From assembly GCA_017506865.1 (NCBI GenBank), contig JAFCMP010000013.1, positions 992,001 to 1,056,000 of the forward strand: 64,000 bases of DNA, given 5' to 3'. Below are positions 62,701-64,000 of the stretch, one piece after another. The notes below the pieces were generated by a model. The model worked only from the letters and a program-made list of their open reading frames with translations. It had not been told where the DNA came from and did not search any database. Each line of letters opens with the position of its first letter. Positions within the stretch are counted from its first letter, which is position 1. A program made the position numbers and the translations under genes. This stretch comes from Tribonema minus (Eukaryota > Sar > Xanthophyceae > Tribonematales > Tribonemataceae).

Positions 62701-64000
62701 CACCTTCAGCGATCTGGAGCTGGTGGACGCGGAGCTGTACCGCCACCTCAACTGGCTCAGGACGCACTCCGCGGACGGGTGAGCGCTGCCACGCAGTTAG
62801 CTGCTGAGCAATGCTGCACGCACATATAAACGCCCATCGCTGAGTTGAGAGCGCTGCCATGCTGTGCGTACATGATGCATGTTGGAAGGCTGGCGCTGTC
62901 GTGCAGACTAGATGCATGCATACCGTGCTGTGCGAGCACTGCCGCGCACACATGCCTACTTACATTCTCTGCAGACTTGAGCGCTGCCATGCATACATGC
63001 TGTGCATCTGTGGGACGCAAGCACTGTCGTGCAGAGATGCATGTAAATTCTGCGGACGGACGAGCGCTGCCGCACAGTCGCTAGAGCGCTGCCCTATGCG
63101 CATACGCACTGCGGCGGCGGGTGAGCACAGCGGCACAAATAATGACTCTCAAAGCCCTGAGCCATCGAGGGGGCGACGCTTCCACCGCGTAGCCCTGAGG
63201 AAGAGAGTTGACGTCGGGTACAGTAGTACCAGAGAGTCGACGAGAAGCAGTGGTAACACAGCATGTATCTGAATGCACACCCACTCTGCAATGGGTGAGT
63301 GCCGAGTGCTTTATGATCTCCAATTTAGACGCCAAAGGCAGCCCTGGTCAGTGCATGTGCGGTGTCGGCGGTGTCGCCTGAGCAGTACGCATGTATGTAT
63401 GTATGGATGGATGGATGGCGTTTGGCATGACTTCTCGCTGCGTGTCACCGCACGGCGCCGCTGGTCACCGCGTCCTGCCCTAACCCTAACCCTAACCCTA
63501 ACCCTAACCCAAGGCAGCGCAAGCAGGTCGAGAGGTGCAATTGCGCGGCGGGATTCTGTGGGTCGTGGCAAACGCGAGAGGATGATGCGACACCACTCAA
63601 ATGGTCACTGCGACCCGCCAAGTCAGCGCGAGCGGGTTGACTACATGGTGCCATCGCTCAGTGGGACTCTGGTCGCGGCAAACGCTATCCGAGGTCACAG
63701 CCGGCAGTTTCTTGGCTTGTTTCAGAAAATGCATGCTGAGCACTGCTATTTCTACGCGCGCGCCAGGCTGGGGCTGGACTTCACGGTCGTCTCGGAGCAC
63801 TTTGGCCTCAAGGAGGTGACGGAGCTGGCGCCGGACGGCGCACACGTTGCCGTAACCGACGCCAACAAGCACGAGTACCTGAAGCTGATGCTCAGGCACA
63901 GGTGAGCGCCGTGAAAACTTCAATACCAACCTCACCTCACAGGAGTTGAGGTTGCGTCACCGGCGCCAACAAGCACGAGTTCCTCAAGCTGATGCTCAGG
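47793..64000 (+). CDS. Transmembrane HECT E3 ubiquitin ligase with RanBP2 zinc finger (partial)
   Basis: Exons: about 47793 (or 47931)-48017, 48940-49042, 50097-50344, 51353-51452, 52185-52439, 53105-53694, 54506-54617, 55573-55647, 57608-57742, 58640-58693, 60210-60445, 61269-61351, 62697-62778, 63767-63901. All junction phases agree. Order: a Cys-rich PSI-like segment (TCASYTTCSRCVGIWNTKTV, PGCMWCAAQ) with NRT and NST glycosylation sites; a membrane helix YASYLLVLALASVLCCCCGL; a cytosolic tail with EDELLRPLLDAE; a RanBP2-type zinc finger WRCGVCYFDNRPRSAQCDLC; a long low-complexity linker; then the HECT N-lobe (IEVRREHLLEDSF, MRTGELRRWLRVQFVGEPGV, LVAEALFDPQ, LLLEQSVIPYRLSLPLLKHF, PITFSDLELVDAELYRHLNW, LGLDFTVVSEHFG). 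The catalytic C-lobe lies past the window end. The 5' end and any signal peptide are unresolved. The zinc-finger exon uses a GC donor. Confidence 0.88.
49425..49985 (+). repeat. Five copies of the 50097 HECT-gene acceptor and exon start
   Basis: GCAGAGCACCTGCGGCGCCA and variants occur near 49419, 49548, 49673, 49795 and 49923, each behind a C-rich tract. The true exon begins at 50097 (ACGCAG/AGCACGTGCGGCGCCA). The last copy continues through CGTACCTGCTCGTCCTCGCC, CTTGCGTCCGTGCTGTGCGT and could encode most of the membrane helix. Confidence 0.92.
50345..50950 (+). repeat. Copies of the 50097-50344 exon end in a G-rich intron
   Basis: GAGGCGGTGTTCAAGACCGG, TTTCAG/GTGAGCGCTGCTGC variants occur near 50397, 50555, 50635, 50720, 50815 and 50930. 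The first large unit (50430-50580) repeats about 150 bp of the exon, including CGAAGATGAATTGCTGCGGC. Runs of 8-18 G separate the copies. Confidence 0.9.
52555..52610 (+). repeat. Copy of the 52185-52439 exon end
   Basis: GGTGGCTGGCGAGCCTGATG, CAG/GTGTGGTGCGGC parallels the real GGCTGGCGAGCCTGACGCAG/GTGCG. The surrounding intron text (GGGCTGCGCGGCTCAGGACG, CTATGACGTGCTTGATGT and a version near 52643) is also duplicated. Confidence 0.8.
52893..52975 (+). repeat. Copies of the 53105 acceptor and exon start
   Basis: CTCGCCAAACGCTCCGCAGC, GGCAGAAGGCGGCGCGGCGC at 52901-52940 matches the real CTTGCCAAACGCTCCGCAG/C, GGCAGAAGGCGGCGCGGCGG. A shorter AAGGCGGCGCGGTG follows at about 52950. Confidence 0.9.
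54085..54360 (+). repeat. Two copies of the 54506 acceptor and exon start
   Basis: CTTGACAGGCTGGCGGACGT, GTTCGGCGACGACGCGATGC (about 54100) and CTTGACAGGCTGGCAGACGC, GTTCGGCGACGACGCCATGC (about 54303) precede the real GCGACAG/GCTGGCGGACGCG. The intervening CACTGACAGTGCTCAATGCT spacer is repeated four times. Confidence 0.92.
54745..55040 (+). repeat. Two copies of the 54506-54617 exon end
   Basis: GCTGTCGCCGGGGTACTTCA, GCACGCTGCGGCCGGGG, then GGCTGGCAGGAGGCGACGTC, CGACACGGAG/GTATGC lies at 54748-54832, and a more decayed version at 54960-55038. The downstream intron text is also repeated (CGTATGCC-TTTCCAACACTC against CGTAAGACCTGACCAACAGT). Confidence 0.92.
55335..55505 (+). repeat. Two copies of the 55573 acceptor and exon start
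   Basis: GCTGCAGGCGTCGCTGGCGG, TTGTCGTGGAGGACCGCGG (about 55336) and CCGCAGGCGTCGCTGGCGGT, CGTCGTGGAGGACCTCG (about 55463) precede the real CTGCAG/GCGTCGCTGGCGGTGG at 55567. Confidence 0.92.
55728..55765 (+). repeat. Copy of the 55573-55647 exon end
   Basis: GCGGCGGCGGCGCAGCGGCC, CGCAGCACGAG/GTGAGTCCGAC repeats the true end at 55620-55655. The motif GTGAGTCCGACTCGC then recurs several more times to about 55985. Confidence 0.88.
56067..56143 (+). repeat. Inverted repeat arm left of the plastid insertion
   Basis: TCTCACGAACCTGTGGCATT, ACCTCGCCACAT, TTGTGACGATCTGGAAGCC, GGCTGACTAT pairs with the reverse complement of 56508-56584 at roughly four of five positions. Confidence 0.88.
56259..56494 (-). 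other. Nuclear plastid DNA fragment (rpl11 end - rpl1 start)
   Basis: This AT-rich island in GC-rich DNA reads on the minus strand as the last 19 codons of plastid ribosomal protein L11 (GAIRIIEGTARNMGISIVD, stop at 56435). A 32-bp AT-rich spacer follows, then the first 48 codons of ribosomal protein L1 (MKKISKRREQANKK, SPIEAVALLKETATAKFVES, HFSLNIDPKYRD). The frames are still open and codon use is plastid-like, so the transfer is recent. rpl11 followed by rpl1 is the order on red-lineage plastid genomes. The L1 similarity stops abruptly at about 56259. The piece is not a working gene here. Confidence 0.92.
56508..56584 (-). repeat. Inverted repeat arm right of the plastid insertion
   Basis: Partner of 56067-56143. 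The arms enclose 364 bp, two thirds of it plastid DNA. Their peptides in corresponding frames are similar (SRTCGIWTSPH and SRTCGVQTSPR). Confidence 0.88.
56710..56736. repeat. Interstitial telomere-like repeat
   Basis: More than four exact TTAGGG units in a HECT-gene intron. Confidence 0.93.
56868..57018 (+). repeat. Dispersed repeat of about 150 bp, copy 3
   Basis: It has the same core as the 5374 copy (CCAATGACTGCAGCAGCGGC, CCTTGTCACCTAGAGCTCTA, CGATCTTTTGAT) with moderate divergence. It lies in the HECT gene intron downstream of the plastid insertion. Confidence 0.82.
57830..58300 (+). repeat. Five copies of the 57608-57742 exon end
   Basis: GTGCTGCAGCTGCCGCACGG, CGCGGGGCTGGAG/GTGAGCG recurs near 57841, 57950, 58051, 58158 and 58265, about 107 bp apart. 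Each is followed by a version of GCGTGAATTCACCAGTGA, so exon end plus about 90 bp of intron was copied as a unit. Confidence 0.92.
58822..58895 (+). repeat. Copy of the 58640-58693 exon
   Basis: CTGCATGCGCATCACAGTGC, GTCGGGAGCACCTCCTGGAG, then GGAGTCCTTCTCTCAG/GTGCG repeats nearly the whole real exon, with one 3-bp length change. It could encode a mutually exclusive alternative of the HECT entry segment. Confidence 0.85.
59490..60130 (+). repeat. Copies of the 60210 HECT exon start
   Basis: Blocks near 59485-59510, 59635-59690, 59800-59845 and 60005-60122 repeat CGACAGGTCATGTCGATGCG, CACCGGCGAGCTGCGGCG and CTCGAGCGCGAGTGGTTCAT. The last spans about 110 bp of exon homology but is out of frame with the real exon. 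Confidence 0.9.
61770..61820 (+). repeat. Copy of the 61269-61351 exon end
   Basis: CCGCCTGAGCCTGCCGCTGG, TAAAGCACGTCGTTGACGCT parallels the real CCGCCTCAGCCTGCCGCTGC, TCAAGCACTTTGTCGGCGCG. An intermediate shortened trace (TACCCGCCCGCGTAAGTCCC) lies at about 61464. Confidence 0.8.
62425..62500 (+). repeat. Copy of the 62697 acceptor and exon start
   Basis: CGCCCCGTCGCAGCCATCAC, CTTCAGTGACCTAGAGCTGG, TGGG matches the real CGCCGTCGCAG/CCATCACC, TTCAGCGATCTGGAGCTGGT. The upstream text (ACCTGGGCTCTTGGCTTTTT, CGAAGTCATTTGGTTGG) is also duplicated at 62210-62250, 62335-62370 and 62555-62595. Confidence 0.88.
63478..63510. repeat. Interstitial telomere-like repeat
   Basis: Five and a half exact CCCTAA units in the intron before the last visible HECT exon. 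Confidence 0.95.
63955..64000 (+). repeat. Copy of the 63767-63901 exon end, cut by the window
   Basis: CGTCACCGGCGCCAACAAGC, ACGAGTTCCTCAAGCTGATG, CTCAGG repeats the final third of the exon that ends at 63901. Confidence 0.88.

Noticed and set aside
1-64000. tRNA, rRNA, retroelement or viral genes
   Set aside because: No cloverleaf, rRNA block, reverse transcriptase, integrase, capsid or long terminal repeat was recognised on either strand.

Overview
The window is nuclear DNA from an intron-rich, GC-rich unicellular eukaryote, most likely an alga with a red-lineage secondary plastid (haptophyte, pelagophyte or similar). The reasons are: GT-AG introns (with a few GC-AG) of about 0.1 to 3 kb whose exon phases fit together exactly; short interstitial TTAGGG-type telomeric repeats throughout; and a small piece of plastid DNA carrying the rpl11-rpl1 junction, two genes kept on red-type plastid genomes. 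No species can be named from the sequence.

Seven genes can be built by joining exons in phase. In order they are: ATG9, the autophagy lipid scramblase (+, 1597-24648, 20 exons, 5' end unresolved); RPB9, an RNA polymerase II subunit (-, 26990-29259, 3 exons, complete); a small mitochondrial single-pass protein with a cytochrome c oxidase subunit IV-like tail (+, 29528-30543); an unrecognised protein (-, 31909-32641); a small membrane protein with a Gly-rich tail and a selenoprotein K-like layout (+, 32848-36006); a tandem-hotdog acyl-CoA thioesterase (-, 40603-45943, 6 exons, complete from a plausible ATG); and a HECT ubiquitin ligase with a Cys-rich ectodomain, a membrane segment and a RanBP2 zinc finger (+, about 47793 to beyond 64000). 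Strands alternate strictly, giving short head-to-head promoters (268 bp for RPB9 and the mitochondrial gene, 206 bp for the next pair) and tail-to-tail 3' ends.

The most striking property is in the introns. Nearly every one holds one to seven decayed, same-strand copies of the end of the neighbouring exon, including its splice site: the exon's 3' end plus donor is copied downstream, and the acceptor plus the exon's 5' end is copied upstream. This occurs in six of the seven genes. A fresh 258-bp tandem duplication at 6661-7176 shows how such arrays can grow. These copies explain most of the spurious open frames.

Mobile and foreign DNA includes three related non-autonomous hAT-type elements. 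Two have perfect 8-bp target duplications, and the third has a different subterminal motif. There is also a four-copy dispersed repeat of about 150 bp, a large diverged inverted repeat upstream of the HECT gene, and a 236-bp plastid insertion lying inside 77-bp inverted repeats in a HECT-gene intron. The remaining gaps (24649-26989, 30544-31908, 36007-40602, 45944-47792) show no gene I can support.
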